Below, piece after piece: positions 9,279 through 20,333 of a stretch of 64,000 nt of DNA. This DNA is from Chthonobacter albigriseus. Lineage in GTDB: Bacteria; Pseudomonadota; Alphaproteobacteria; Rhizobiales; Pleomorphomonadaceae. Both the position numbers and the translations under genes were made by a program. The notes below the pieces were generated by a model that ran no database searches, was not told the origin of the DNA, and worked only from the letters and a program-made list of their open reading frames with translations. The stretch covers positions 574,126-638,125 of the forward strand of contig NZ_JACDIT010000001.1 in assembly GCF_013839445.1 (NCBI RefSeq), written 5' to 3'. The stretch's first letter is position 1, and the number at the start of each line of letters is the position of its first letter.

Positions 9279-12200
9279 ATGACGTCGCGAGATGGATCGC
9301 GTCAGGGCCGTTCGGATGCCGGGCATGGCGCGTCCCCGGACAGCCTGGAGCCGGAGATCCACGGAGCCGCAGGCACCGGGCAGGAGCCGATCGGCCGCAT
9401 TCTCGCTTCCTTGGACAAACTCGGTGCGCGCATTCGAGCGCTGGCCGCCGAACCTGGCGCCGACGCGCCCGCCGGCTTGCCGGTGGGCACGCCGCAAACC
9501 CGCAGCGCACCGATCGACCAGCGCGCATCGACCACACTGGATCTGAAGCGGGCTGTGGAGGAGATCGCCCGCAAGCGGGACGCCATCGAACGCCGGCATG
9601 AAATGGACCCGCCGAGGGTCCGTGCCTCGGCGGAGCGCGCCGCCCACGTGCAGGGCCTCCTGGAGCGCGCGATCGAACGCCGTGCGCCACCGCCGCACGA
9701 TCCCGACAGCGGCCTCAACGAGGTTCGACGCGAATTGGCGAGCCTGCGCCGGACCGTGGAGAGCGGCGGAAACCAGGACGGCGGTACGGGCGCTCTTCTG
9801 GGAGTTTCCAGCCGCCTGGACAAGATCACCGAGGCGGTCTCGGACCACCGTCTGGTCGAGCCGCTGCGCGACGAACTCGTCGCCCTCAAGCAGGCCGTCC
9901 TCTCGCTCGACACCCAGGAACCCGTGAGGGCCCTGGAAAAGACCTACGACGAACTCGTCAACCGGCTCGACGACCTTCGGGGCGCGGTCATGCGGCCGGA
10001 ACAGCTGGCCGAAGTTCTGCAGCGGATGACGGAAGTCCGCTCCATGCTGGCGCTCGCCCCGACCGAGGCCCAACTGGTCGCGGTCTCGGACCGGATCGAG
10101 GACCTGTCCCGCCGGATGGACGTGATCGCCGACAAGGCCGACACGACCGCCATCGCCGACCTGGAACGCCACGTGGTGACGATCGCGCAGGCGATCAGTT
10201 CCCTCGACGCGACTCGGATCGTGGAGGTGGTCGACAGCCGCCTCGCCGATCTCGACGCGCAGATCGCCAGCCTTGCCAAACATATGTCCGACACCGAGCC
10301 GCTTGCCCGCGTCAGCGATGCGGTGGAGCGGCATGCGGGCGTCCTGTCGCAGATCGCGGAAGCGTCGGACCAGATCCCCCGCGTCGCCGTCGAACTGGAA
10401 CGCCAGGCGGCCGGCTTCGAGAAGCTGGCCAAGTCGGTCGAGGCGATGCCGCGCCTGTCGAAGGATGTGGCGGCCGTCCGCGACGCCGTGATCAAGGATC
10501 TCGAACAGTCGAGCCGCGGCTACGAACTCCTCGTCCAGCGCCTCGACGAGATCAACACCCGGGTGCAGTCGTCGCCGGCCGGCCTGGACAGCGCCCTCCT
10601 CGGGGAGATCGGCGACCAGTTCGTGGAGATCCTGCGCCGCCTGGAGCGGCTGGAGGGTCCGCCTCAGGAGGCGATCGTCGCGGCGATCGAAGACCGGTTC
10701 GAGCGCCTGACCAGATCGGTCGAGGAGCGGCTGAAGGCGCCGGCTAAGGGTGCGCTCGGCGAACTCACCGGCGCGGTGGCGCGCATCGAGCAACACATCG
10801 CCTCGGATTCTGCCGCCGACCGCTTCGCGGCGCTGGAGGAACGAATCTCGGATATCGGGCGGATGCTCGTCGAGCGTCCGGCGTCGGCGCCCTCCGACCT
10901 TGCGGCGCTCGAGCGCGAGATCGCCCAGCTCGGAAGTCAGATCGACACGCTGTCCCGCCTTCCCGCGCTCGGCGGGGTGGAGGCGGAGATCCGGTCGCTG
11001 GCCAACCGGATCGACACGCTGTCGCGCCCGTCGGCGGATGCGGACATGCTGGACCAGCTCGTCCAGAAGCTCGGCGACGTGATGGATCGGCTGGACGGCC
11101 CCGGCCCGGAAATGATCGTGGTCGCCGACGCGCTGGAGCGGATCGAGCGGACACTCGCAGCCATCCCGACAGGCGAAGACATCGCCGAAGCGGCCGCGCG
11201 GGTCGCGACGATCACCTACACGGAGATGGATGGGCGCGAAGCGGTGTCCGCCATCGCCCAGGTGCAGCGCGAACTCGATGCCCTGCAATCGGACATTCGC
11301 AACGCATCCAAGCGCGATCGAGATCTCCTTGTTTCGATCAGCACGACGCTGGAGCGCCTGGTCGACTCGCGGCCGGCAGATCCGCGACCCGTCGTTTCGG
11401 CTCCGGAGCCCGAGCTCGACATCGTCTCGCGCATGGCGCGGAGCACCGCCGCCGTCCCGCCGACGCCGGTGGCGCCCGCCGTTCACGCCCCGGCAGATGC
11501 GCCCGCGGCGAAGGCAGACCATTCGCGCGTGGCGGACGATGCCCACGCGGGAGACGACCTTCCGCCGTGGACCGAGGCCTTGGCCGACGTTTCGCCCCGT
11601 CTGCGCCCGACCGCGAAGCCGGCCGAGCCGGCCCCCGAGGTCATGATCGATCCGATCTCCGAGATCGCGGCCCGTTTGCGCATGCCGATGGAAGCGCCGA
11701 CGGTTCCGAATCCTGAGCCGAAGCTCGGTCCGGCGGCCGCGCTTTCCACCGACGGTCCGGCCGACGACACGCCGGCGCTGGACCTGATCGACGACCAACC
11801 CCTGGAACCCGGCTCCGGCAAGCCGACCTTCGGGGCTCGTGCACCCGTTTCGTCCTTCCCCGACCCGGACGACCTTGCGGAACCGGCAATCAAGGGCGAG
11901 CCGTCGAAAGCCGATTTCATCGCGGCCGCCCGACGCGCAGCCCAGGCGGTATCGGCGGAGATGCCCGCGGCCAAGCCGAAGAAGTCGGAGAAGACCAGGC
12001 GATCGGAGAAGCGGTCGGATTCGGTCGTGCCGGCCGATTCGTCGGAGCGGGGCGGGAAGAAGTCGCTGTTCTCGGGGATCTTTGGTCCCAACAAGCGCAA
12101 GCTGATGGCCGCAGCCGCCGTCGTGGTGATGGTGGGTGCCGCCGCGGGCGCGATAGCGATCATCGGCCCGCAGCCGCTGACCGACATGGCGTCCGCGCTG

Positions 12201-13445
12201 TGGAGCGAGGAATCCACCCCCGCCGAGGCGCTGCCGCCGGAGATGGAAGTCGCAGCCGTGGGCGACGGAGAGATCGTCGACGTCGATCCGACCGCCGCGG
12301 CCACGGAAACGACGGCCTCGACGCCGAAACCGGCCGAACCGGTCGTCGCGGCTGCGCCGCCCGCTGCGGCGGTGTTGCCGCCGGTTGCGGAGACGATCCC
12401 GCCCGCCGCCCTGCCGGACGCCAAGTCGATGACGGCCGAACCGCTCGGGCCGGCGTCCAGCTTCTCGCCTCCGATGGCTGCAGAGCCGGCCTCGCCGGCT
12501 GCTGAAACGGAAACCGCTGTTCTCGCTCCGGATGCAGCGCCTTCCGCACCGGAGTCCCCGCCTGCGCCGCTCACCCTCTCGATCCCGACGCCGCCGGAGG
12601 CGATCGGTCCGCTGGCCCTCCGCCAGGCGGCGAGCGAGGGCAACGCCGTGGCGCAGTTCGAGATCGCGGCGCGCCTCACCGAAGGGCGCGGCGTCGACCA
12701 GGATCTTGCTCAGGCTGCGATCTGGTATGAACTCGCGGCGCAGAACGGGCTGGCCGCGGCGCAGTACCGGCTCGGCAGCTTCTATGAGAAGGGTCAGGGT
12801 CTTCCGCGCGATCTCAAAGCCGCCGCACGCTGGTACCAGGCGGCCGCCGACCAGGGCAACGTCAAGGCGATGCACAACATCGCGGTGCTGAACGCGGAGG
12901 GCGGTCTCGGCGCGCCGGACTACGCCAAGGCCGCGGACTGGTTCGAGAAGGCCGCCAACTACGGGCTGCGGGACAGCCAGTACAATCTCGGCATCCTCTA
13001 TGCCCGGGGGCTCGGCGTCTCGCGCGATCTGACCGCGTCTTACAAGTGGTTCGCGCTCGCCGCCCAGGCCGGCGATCCCGATGCGGCCAAGAAGCGCGAC
13101 GACGTCGCGCAGACGCTGGAGAAGGACGTGCTGGCGCGGGCTCGGCTGGCGGTCGAGACCTGGTCGCCGAAGATCGAGGATCCGGCCGCGAACTCGGTGG
13201 ATACCGGCAATCCCGCCTGGGTGGACGGACCGGACAAGACCGCTTCGCTTGGGGTGGCCCTGTCGCCGATCCTGCAGGCACAGATGGTGCTCGGCAAGCT
13301 CGGCTACGACGTCGGCCCTGCCGACGGCAAGATGGGTGCGCGGACCCGCGAGGCGATCATGGCCTTTCAGCGCAAGAACGGCCTTGCGCCGACCGGCGAG
13401 GCGGATGCCGCGCTTCTCTTGGCTCTCGGGCAAGCCCGCCTCTGA
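9279..13445 (+). CDS. podJ: PodJ-like polarity protein with Sel1 repeats and peptidoglycan-binding domain
   Basis: A 1388-residue protein. Residues about 70-700 are long amphipathic coiled coil with many 'RLDDL/RIDTLSR' heptads; residues 700-930 are Ala/Pro/Glu-rich and low complexity; one membrane segment lies at about 942-964; a periplasmic Ala/Pro linker follows; four Sel1 repeats lie at about 1108-1268 ('AAIWYELAAQNGLAAAQYRL'-like); and a peptidoglycan-binding domain closes the chain at about 1326-1388. This order is that of Caulobacter PodJ, a pole-organising scaffold with cytoplasmic coiled coil and periplasmic Sel1/PG-binding parts. The ATG at 9279 is preceded by AAAGGAG with good spacing, so it is preferred to the GTG at 9252. 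A CtrA box precedes it. An antisense open frame spans nearly the whole gene but is a codon-bias shadow. Confidence 0.85.
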   Translation: MTSRDGSRQGRSDAGHGASPDSLEPEIHGAAGTGQEPIGRILASLDKLGARIRALAAEPGADAPAGLPVGTPQTRSAPIDQRASTTLDLKRAVEEIARKRDAIERRHEMDPPRVRASAERAAHVQGLLERAIERRAPPPHDPDSGLNEVRRELASLRRTVESGGNQDGGTGALLGVSSRLDKITEAVSDHRLVEPLRDELVALKQAVLSLDTQEPVRALEKTYDELVNRLDDLRGAVMRPEQLAEVLQRMTEVRSMLALAPTEAQLVAVSDRIEDLSRRMDVIADKADTTAIADLERHVVTIAQAISSLDATRIVEVVDSRLADLDAQIASLAKHMSDTEPLARVSDAVERHAGVLSQIAEASDQIPRVAVELERQAAGFEKLAKSVEAMPRLSKDVAAVRDAVIKDLEQSSRGYELLVQRLDEINTRVQSSPAGLDSALLGEIGDQFVEILRRLERLEGPPQEAIVAAIEDRFERLTRSVEERLKAPAKGALGELTGAVARIEQHIASDSAADRFAALEERISDIGRMLVERPASAPSDLAALEREIAQLGSQIDTLSRLPALGGVEAEIRSLANRIDTLSRPSADADMLDQLVQKLGDVMDRLDGPGPEMIVVADALERIERTLAAIPTGEDIAEAAARVATITYTEMDGREAVSAIAQVQRELDALQSDIRNASKRDRDLLVSISTTLERLVDSRPADPRPVVSAPEPELDIVSRMARSTAAVPPTPVAPAVHAPADAPAAKADHSRVADDAHAGDDLPPWTEALADVSPRLRPTAKPAEPAPEVMIDPISEIAARLRMPMEAPTVPNPEPKLGPAAALSTDGPADDTPALDLIDDQPLEPGSGKPTFGARAPVSSFPDPDDLAEPAIKGEPSKADFIAAARRAAQAVSAEMPAAKPKKSEKTRRSEKRSDSVVPADSSERGGKKSLFSGIFGPNKRKLMAAAAVVVMVGAAAGAIAIIGPQPLTDMASALWSEESTPAEALPPEMEVAAVGDGEIVDVDPTAAATETTASTPKPAEPVVAAAPPAAAVLPPVAETIPPAALPDAKSMTAEPLGPASSFSPPMAAEPASPAAETETAVLAPDAAPSAPESPPAPLTLSIPTPPEAIGPLALRQAASEGNAVAQFEIAARLTEGRGVDQDLAQAAIWYELAAQNGLAAAQYRLGSFYEKGQGLPRDLKAAARWYQAAADQGNVKAMHNIAVLNAEGGLGAPDYAKAADWFEKAANYGLRDSQYNLGILYARGLGVSRDLTASYKWFALAAQAGDPDAAKKRDDVAQTLEKDVLARARLAVETWSPKIEDPAANSVDTGNPAWVDGPDKTASLGVALSPILQAQMVLGKLGYDVGPADGKMGARTREAIMAFQRKNGLAPTGEADAALLLALGQARL

Positions 13446-13455
13446 CGAACGGGGA

Positions 13456-13478
13456 AGCGGCGGCCGTCAGCCGCCGCT
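13456..13478. terminator. GC-rich hairpin between convergent podJ-like and MoaD-like genes
   Basis: AGCGGCGGC and GCCGCCGCT form a 9-base-pair stem with the loop CGTCA. The loop contains the stop codon of the minus-strand MoaD-like gene (13467-13469). There is no U-tract on either side, so it may be a weak bidirectional terminator or a 3'-stabilising structure. Confidence 0.4.
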
Positions 13479-13763
13479 CACCGCCGTCAGCACGAAGACG
13501 TCCGAACCGGGCGGCAGACGACTTGCGAGGGTGAGGCGCTCGCCATCCATGAAGACGTTGATGTGACGTCTGATCGCCGGCCGGGTGTCGCACAGCCGAT
13601 CGCGCATGCCCGGCCAGAGCTCATCCAGCCGGTCGAAGAGCTCCGAGACCGTGGCGGCGTGCACCTCCAGCCGCCTTGGCGCATCGGGAAAAAGGTTGGC
13701 GAAGGCGGGCGGCAGGCGCACGTGGACGGGCGCGCTGTCCGGCTCGACGTGTGCCTGCGACAT
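13467..13763 (-). CDS. MoaD/ThiS-family (ubiquitin-like) protein
   Basis: A 98-residue protein with the beta-grasp pattern of MoaD/ThiS: an N-terminal strand 'VHVRLPPAFANLFP', a middle 'ATVSELFDRLDELWPG', 'RHINVFMDGER' and a terminal 'PPGSDVFVLTAVSGG'. It ends in the diglycine that sulfur-carrier proteins use for adenylation and thiocarboxylation. No MoaE, ThiG or E1-like enzyme lies nearby, so its pathway is unknown. The start ATG at 13763 lies 13 bases after the stop of the BNR gene, so the two are almost certainly one operon. Confidence 0.85.
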   Translation of the reverse strand: MSQAHVEPDSAPVHVRLPPAFANLFPDAPRRLEVHAATVSELFDRLDELWPGMRDRLCDTRPAIRRHINVFMDGERLTLASRLPPGSDVFVLTAVSGG

Positions 13764-13776
13764 CTCCCCCGCTCCT

Positions 13777-14859
13777 TCAGCTGCGCAGAACAAGAGTCTC
13801 CACCGACAGGATCGGTGGGAGATGCTCGGCGATCGGTTTCCAGGAGCCGCCTTCGTCGCGGCTGCCGTAGAGCTCGCCGGTGCTGGTGCCGAAGTAGACG
13901 CCGGCGGGGTCGAGGCTGTCCGTCGCCATGGCCTGCCGGAGCACGCCGAAGTAGGCGTTCTCCTGGGGCAGGCCAGCGCGGCTGTCCTTCCAGGTGTTGC
14001 CACTGTCGCCAGTGCACCAGACCGCTGCCTTGGCATCGGGCACGAAGCGCCCCTTGATGTCGCCGTTGAGCGGAAGCAGGTAGAGGCGGTCGGGATCGCG
14101 CGGATGGACCGCGGCAGGGAAGCCAAAGGTGGACGGCAGCCCCTCCTCGATGCTCTCCCAGGACTGGCCGCCGTCGTCGGAACGGTACATGCCGCAGTGG
14201 TTCTGCTGGTAGAGGCGGTTCGGCTTTCCGGGCGCCATCACGAGGCAATGCACGCACTGGCCGTATTCGGGGTAATTCTGCCCTTCCGGCATGAAGTCGG
14301 CGCGGGTGCCGCGGTTGCGGGGCTGCCACGTACGGCCGCCGTCGGCGGTATGGAATACGCCGGCCGTGGAGATGGCGACCCAGATCTGGTTCTCGTCGCT
14401 CGGGTGAAGCACGAGCGAGTGGAGGATGAGCCCACCGGCGCCCGGCTGCCACTCCGGGCGGCTCGGGTGGTCACGCAGGCCGGAGATGTGGGTGAAGCTC
14501 GCGCCGCCGTCATCGCTGACGAACAACCCGGCGGGCTCGACGCCGGCATAGACGCGGTTGCCCTTGGGGGCAAGGCTCCAGACCGATTTGACGGGCGTCT
14601 CGCCCTCGGCGTAGCCGATGCCCTCGCTGGAGTGGGTCCAGGTGGCGCCGAGGTCGGTGGACTTCCAGACGGCGGGGCCGAACCATTCGTTGCCCCCTGC
14701 CCCGTAGATCGTGCCCGTGGCGGGATCGCCGACCACGTGGTTCATCGGCCACATGTCGCAGAAAGGGCCGCGGATCGACCAGTCGTCGCGGCTCTCGTCA
14801 GCGTCGAAGATGAAGGCGCCCTTGCGGGTGCCGACCAGCAGATGAACCTTCCCGGACAT
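13777..14859 (-). CDS. WD40/YVTN/BNR-like repeat (sialidase-fold) protein
   Basis: A 360-residue beta-propeller protein. Asp-box/BNR motifs of the form S-x-D-x-G-x-T-W recur, for example 'TADGGRTWQP', 'SDDGGQSWES', 'TGDSGNTWKD' and 'SRDEGGSWKP'. No signal peptide is seen: it begins 'MSGKVHLLVGTRKGAFIF', so it is probably cytoplasmic. The residues that make true sialidases (arginine triad, Tyr/Glu pair) are not evident, so the name exo-sialidase would overstate it. The ATG at 14859 follows a GGGAGG site; the frame is open further upstream without support. It is the first gene of a two-gene operon with the MoaD-like protein. The biochemical function is unknown. Confidence 0.85.
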   Translation of the reverse strand: MSGKVHLLVGTRKGAFIFDADESRDDWSIRGPFCDMWPMNHVVGDPATGTIYGAGGNEWFGPAVWKSTDLGATWTHSSEGIGYAEGETPVKSVWSLAPKGNRVYAGVEPAGLFVSDDGGASFTHISGLRDHPSRPEWQPGAGGLILHSLVLHPSDENQIWVAISTAGVFHTADGGRTWQPRNRGTRADFMPEGQNYPEYGQCVHCLVMAPGKPNRLYQQNHCGMYRSDDGGQSWESIEEGLPSTFGFPAAVHPRDPDRLYLLPLNGDIKGRFVPDAKAAVWCTGDSGNTWKDSRAGLPQENAYFGVLRQAMATDSLDPAGVYFGTSTGELYGSRDEGGSWKPIAEHLPPILSVETLVLRS

Positions 14860-14969
14860 GTCCCAACCTCCCGATCCCCCTCGCAGGATCGAGACTAAGC
14901 CCGGTTGGCCCGTCCTTCCAAATTCCCGCGATCCGATGGAAGACGCGCGGGACCCGCGCATCCCGACAG

Positions 14970-17036
<2,067 letters not shown>

Positions 17037-17050
17037 CGCGGAAACCTCTG

Positions 17051-17557
17051 TCAAGACAGCATCTCCCTCAGCAGTCCGAGACCCGTCCGGACGCAGGCGA
17101 TGCGGATCGCCCCGCGGCCGACATCGCCGAAGTGGGCTTCCAGGTGCCGGGTCGGGCGCCCCCTGCGGGCCGAGGCGAAGTGCACCAGGCCCGGCTCGTC
17201 GCCCGGGCCCGCCGGACCGGCGAAACCGGTCACCGACAGGCTGATGTCGGCTGGGGAATGGGCCAGGGCGCCCTCGGCGAGCGCAACGGCGACTGCGCGG
17301 GACACGGCCCCCTCCTTCTCCAGCATCTCCATGGGCACGCCGAGCATCTGGTGCTTGGCATCCTCGGTATACACCACAAAACCCCTTTCGAAGGCGTGTG
17401 AGCAACCCTCCACGTCGGTGAGGAGAGAGGCGATCAGCCCGCCGGTGCAGCTTTCGGCCGTGGTGATCTTCAGATCGCGCTCGCAGGCTTGCTTCAGAAC
17501 CCGCTGGATGGCGGCTTCGACATCGTCGGGCAGCACGTCGGAAAGGGTTTCGGTCAC
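17051..17557 (-). CDS. pncC: CinA-type nicotinamide-nucleotide amidohydrolase
   Basis: A stand-alone CinA C-terminal domain of 168 residues; the family is usually about 160. The signature 'TTAESCTGGLIASLLTDV', 'VVYTEDAKHQMLGV' and 'SLSVTGFAGPAGPG' are present. Such proteins deamidate NMN to nicotinate mononucleotide. The start is a GTG at 17557 with AAGGAC about 9 bases upstream. Its placement just before nadE is informative: PncC makes NaMN, which becomes NaAD, the substrate of NadE. The assignment of activity is by family. Confidence 0.9.
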   Translation of the reverse strand: MTETLSDVLPDDVEAAIQRVLKQACERDLKITTAESCTGGLIASLLTDVEGCSHAFERGFVVYTEDAKHQMLGVPMEMLEKEGAVSRAVAVALAEGALAHSPADISLSVTGFAGPAGPGDEPGLVHFASARRGRPTRHLEAHFGDVGRGAIRIACVRTGLGLLREMLS

Positions 17558-17821
17558 GCTGAGGTCCTTCGTTCCGGAACAGCCCCCTGGAGACGAACAA
17601 CCGGGATCGTGATCCGGTTCGCGGCCCTAGAGCCGCGGAGCGACACTTCTATGCCTCAGTCTCGAATAAAATGCTCCGGGCAGGACCGAATATCCGGCTC
17701 CGCAATACTTGGTCCATATCTTTCGAGCCATCCTCCGAGCCGGGAGCGGCGTCCGTTTCGGCCGGCATCCATCTTTTCCGAACGACCCTGCCGGGTCATG
17801 CCCACCATTTGCGGAGCGTAC

Positions 17822-18751
17822 GTGGAACTCTACCTGCCCATCGCGGAACTGCCGATGAACGTGTTCATGCTGCTCGGCATGGGTGCGGCGGTGGGGTTCC
17901 TGTCGGGCATGTTCGGCGTGGGCGGCGGCTTTCTCCTGACTCCGCTTCTGATCTTCTCGGGAATTCCGCCCGCCGTGGCCGTCGCCACGGTGTCGAGCCA
18001 GATCGTCGCCTCGTCGGCTTCGGGAACCCTGGCCTATATCCGCAAGAAGACGATCGACGTGAAGCTTGGCGGGTTCCTGCTCGTCTCCGGCATGATCGGA
18101 TCCGGCATCGGTGTGTGGGTCTTCGGCCTGCTGCGAGCCGTCGGGCAACTCGACCTCGTCATCGCGCTCTCCTACGTGACCTTTCTTTCCACCGTCGGTG
18201 CCTTGATGCTGACCGAGGCGCTTCGCGCCATCGCGGCGCAGCGGGCCGGCAAGCCGCTGCCGGTCGGGCGGCCCGCCGCACGCGGATGGATGCAGCGGCT
18301 GCCGCTGCGCGTGCGCTTTCCCCGGTCGAAGCTGGCGATCTCCGCAATTCCGGTCGTTGTACTCGGCGTCGCGATCGGGTTTCTCGGCGCCCTGCTCGGC
18401 ATCGGCGGCGGGTTCATCATGGTTCCGGCGCTCATCTACATCCTCAAGGTGCCGACCTCGATCGTCATCGGCACCACGCTGATGCAGACGCTCGGCACCA
18501 TGGCCTTCGCAACGATCATGCAGGCGTCCACCAACCAGACCGTGGACGCGGTGCTCGGGCTCTGCCTGATGGTCGGCGGCGTGATCGGTGCGCAGTTCGG
18601 CGCCCAGGTCGGGCAGCGGCTGCGCGGCGAGACACTGCGCGCGCTGCTCGGGCTGCTCGTGCTGTCCGTGGGTGTGCGGTTCGCGGTCGATCTCGTGGTG
18701 ATGCCGAAGGAGCTCTACTCGATCACGCACTCCTCGGGGGCGGGGCTATGA
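17822..18751 (+). CDS. TauE/SafE-family sulfur-compound permease
   Basis: A 309-residue membrane protein with about eight hydrophobic segments and the two internally repeated family motifs, 'GFLSGMFGVGGGFLLTPLL' near the N-terminus and 'GFLGALLGIGGGFIMVPAL' in the second half. The family exports or imports small sulfur compounds such as sulfite or sulfoacetate. The likely start is the GTG at 17822 with GGAG upstream, giving 'VELYLPIAELP', the usual N-terminus of this subfamily; an ATG at 17798 is an alternative. It overlaps the next gene by ATGA, so the pair is translationally coupled. The transported compound is unknown. Confidence 0.9.
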   Translation: MELYLPIAELPMNVFMLLGMGAAVGFLSGMFGVGGGFLLTPLLIFSGIPPAVAVATVSSQIVASSASGTLAYIRKKTIDVKLGGFLLVSGMIGSGIGVWVFGLLRAVGQLDLVIALSYVTFLSTVGALMLTEALRAIAAQRAGKPLPVGRPAARGWMQRLPLRVRFPRSKLAISAIPVVVLGVAIGFLGALLGIGGGFIMVPALIYILKVPTSIVIGTTLMQTLGTMAFATIMQASTNQTVDAVLGLCLMVGGVIGAQFGAQVGQRLRGETLRALLGLLVLSVGVRFAVDLVVMPKELYSITHSSGAGL

Positions 18752-19515
18752 AGCGCCTCATCGCCGCCCTGATCGCCGCAGGCGCCTGCCTGGCGTCGCC
18801 TTCCGCCCGAAGCGAGCAACTCGTCACCGCGCTTTCCCACGATGCCGTGTCGATCACGTCGAACTTCACCGGCTCGCAGGTGGTGATCTTCGGCACCATC
18901 GAGCGTGACGCACAGACGGTGGCCCGCTCGTCGAATTACGAGGTGGTGGTGGCGCTGTCCGGCCCGCTCACGACACTGGTGACGCGGCGCAAGGACCGAA
19001 CCGTGGGGCTCTGGATCAACCGGGACTCCGAACGGATCGGGCGGGTGCCGTCTTTCCTTTCGGTGCACTCGACCAACGACCTGGAGGCAATCGCCGCCCC
19101 CAGCCTTCGCGCGCAGCTCGGCATCGGGCTGGACATGTTGCCGATCAACGCAACGACGTCCAAGACGCCTCCGGTCCGCACCGATTTCGAGGACGCGTTC
19201 CTGCGCCTGATGCAGGAGTCGCGGCTCTACAAGCAGGAGGAAGGGTCGGTCGAGTTCCTGAGCGCGCAGCTGTTCCGCGTTCCGGTGGTGCTGCCGGCCA
19301 ACGTGCCGGTCGGGACCTACACGGCCACGGTGTTCCTGTTCCGTGACGGCGCGATGCTCTCCACCACGTCCGAGGAGATGATCATCGAGAAGGTGGGGTT
19401 CGAGCAGTTGATGACGCTCTACGCCCACCAGCACGGACTGATCTACGGCATCGGCACCGTGCTGATCGCCTGCCTGACGGGATGGCTGGCCGGCATCATC
19501 TTCCGCCGCGACTAG
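18748..19515 (+). CDS. TIGR02186-family membrane-anchored protein
   Basis: A 255-residue protein with an N-terminal signal peptide ending near 'SPSARSEQ', a periplasmic beta-rich body ('ITSNFTGSQVVIFGTIERDA', with conserved 'VGLWIN') and one C-terminal membrane segment ('IYGIGTVLIACLTGWLAGIIF' region), after which only a few charged residues follow. Proteins of this family are nearly always coded next to TauE/SafE permeases, as here. The function is not known; a periplasmic partner of the permease is a reasonable inference. Its ATG overlaps the permease stop. Its stop TAG shares the palindrome CTAG with the stop of the convergent PdeM gene. Confidence 0.85.
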   Translation: MKRLIAALIAAGACLASPSARSEQLVTALSHDAVSITSNFTGSQVVIFGTIERDAQTVARSSNYEVVVALSGPLTTLVTRRKDRTVGLWINRDSERIGRVPSFLSVHSTNDLEAIAAPSLRAQLGIGLDMLPINATTSKTPPVRTDFEDAFLRLMQESRLYKQEEGSVEFLSAQLFRVPVVLPANVPVGTYTATVFLFRDGAMLSTTSEEMIIEKVGFEQLMTLYAHQHGLIYGIGTVLIACLTGWLAGIIFRRD

Positions 19516-20237
19516 TCCGGCACCAGCATCGGTCCGCGGACGGGATACACGCGCTGGTCGCCGATCATCCACGCGATCATGCGGACGCGATCGAACATGC
19601 CGCGATAGGCATCGTCCAGCACGTTGAGCCCGCCGGTGTAGGCGCCGAAGGCTGGCAGGATGCAACGGGCGCCGTCGCTGACGAAAGCGCGGCGGCGGAG
19701 GGCGCGACCCCGTACGCCCACGCGCGCGCAGGGGTGCAGGTGGCCGGCAATCTCGCCGGTCTGGCGACCGCGGCCGGGTTCGTGCCGGAATACCAGCGGG
19801 CCGATGGCGACGATGTCGACGGACTGGCCACCGAGGCCTTCGGGCGGTTCGGGGTCGTGGTTGCCGGTGATCCAGAGCCAGTCCACCGCGGCGGTCAGGG
19901 CGCGTATGCGGTTTCGCTCGCCTTCCATCAGACGGCCGTCGGCGGCGCGGTCGTGAAAGCTGTCGCCGAGCGCGATGACCCGCTTGGGAGATAAACGACG
20001 GACGACCTCCTCGAGCGCACCGAGTGTGGTCCGGGTATCATAGGGCGGCAGGAAGCGGCCGCGCATGCCCTGCGATGTGCCCTTCTCGAAGTGGAGGTCG
20101 GCGACCACGAGGAGTTCCTCCTCGGGCCAATGCAGCGCGCCCGACCAGTCCAGCCGGACGGCGGCGCCGGAAAGATGGATCAGACCGTCACGGGTGAGCA
20201 CAGGGGGTTCCGGATCCGGAGAAGCGAGAGCGGTCAT
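19512..20237 (-). CDS. pdeM: Ligase-associated DNA damage response endonuclease PdeM
   Basis: A 241-codon calcineurin-like metallophosphoesterase. The metal-binding motifs are intact: 'VVADLHFEKG', 'VIALGDSFHD', 'WITGNHDPEP' and 'GEIAGHLHP'. The text 'FLPPYDTRTTL' is typical of the PdeM subfamily, one of the four proteins of the ligase-associated DNA damage response. The ATG at 20237 is preferred; an upstream start at 20279 would add 14 residues. It lies about 100 bases after the DEXH helicase gene on the same strand, and the usual ligase and exonuclease partners are about 20 kb away in this window (40003-42752). Confidence 0.88.
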   Translation of the reverse strand: MTALASPDPEPPVLTRDGLIHLSGAAVRLDWSGALHWPEEELLVVADLHFEKGTSQGMRGRFLPPYDTRTTLGALEEVVRRLSPKRVIALGDSFHDRAADGRLMEGERNRIRALTAAVDWLWITGNHDPEPPEGLGGQSVDIVAIGPLVFRHEPGRGRQTGEIAGHLHPCARVGVRGRALRRRAFVSDGARCILPAFGAYTGGLNVLDDAYRGMFDRVRMIAWMIGDQRVYPVRGPMLVPD

Positions 20238-20333
20238 GATAGCAGACGCGCCCGGCCGCTGCGTCGTCGTGACAGCCATCCCGTCCGGCTGGGAAGAAAT
20301 CCCTTCCCGCTTCGTTCCAGAGCCATCCCGCCC

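Noticed and set aside
9105-13433. A 1442-residue open frame on the minus strand across the PodJ-like gene
   Set aside because: Its text is Arg/Gly/His-rich with no domain, while the plus strand gives a coherent domain order and a strong ribosome site; it is a codon-bias shadow.
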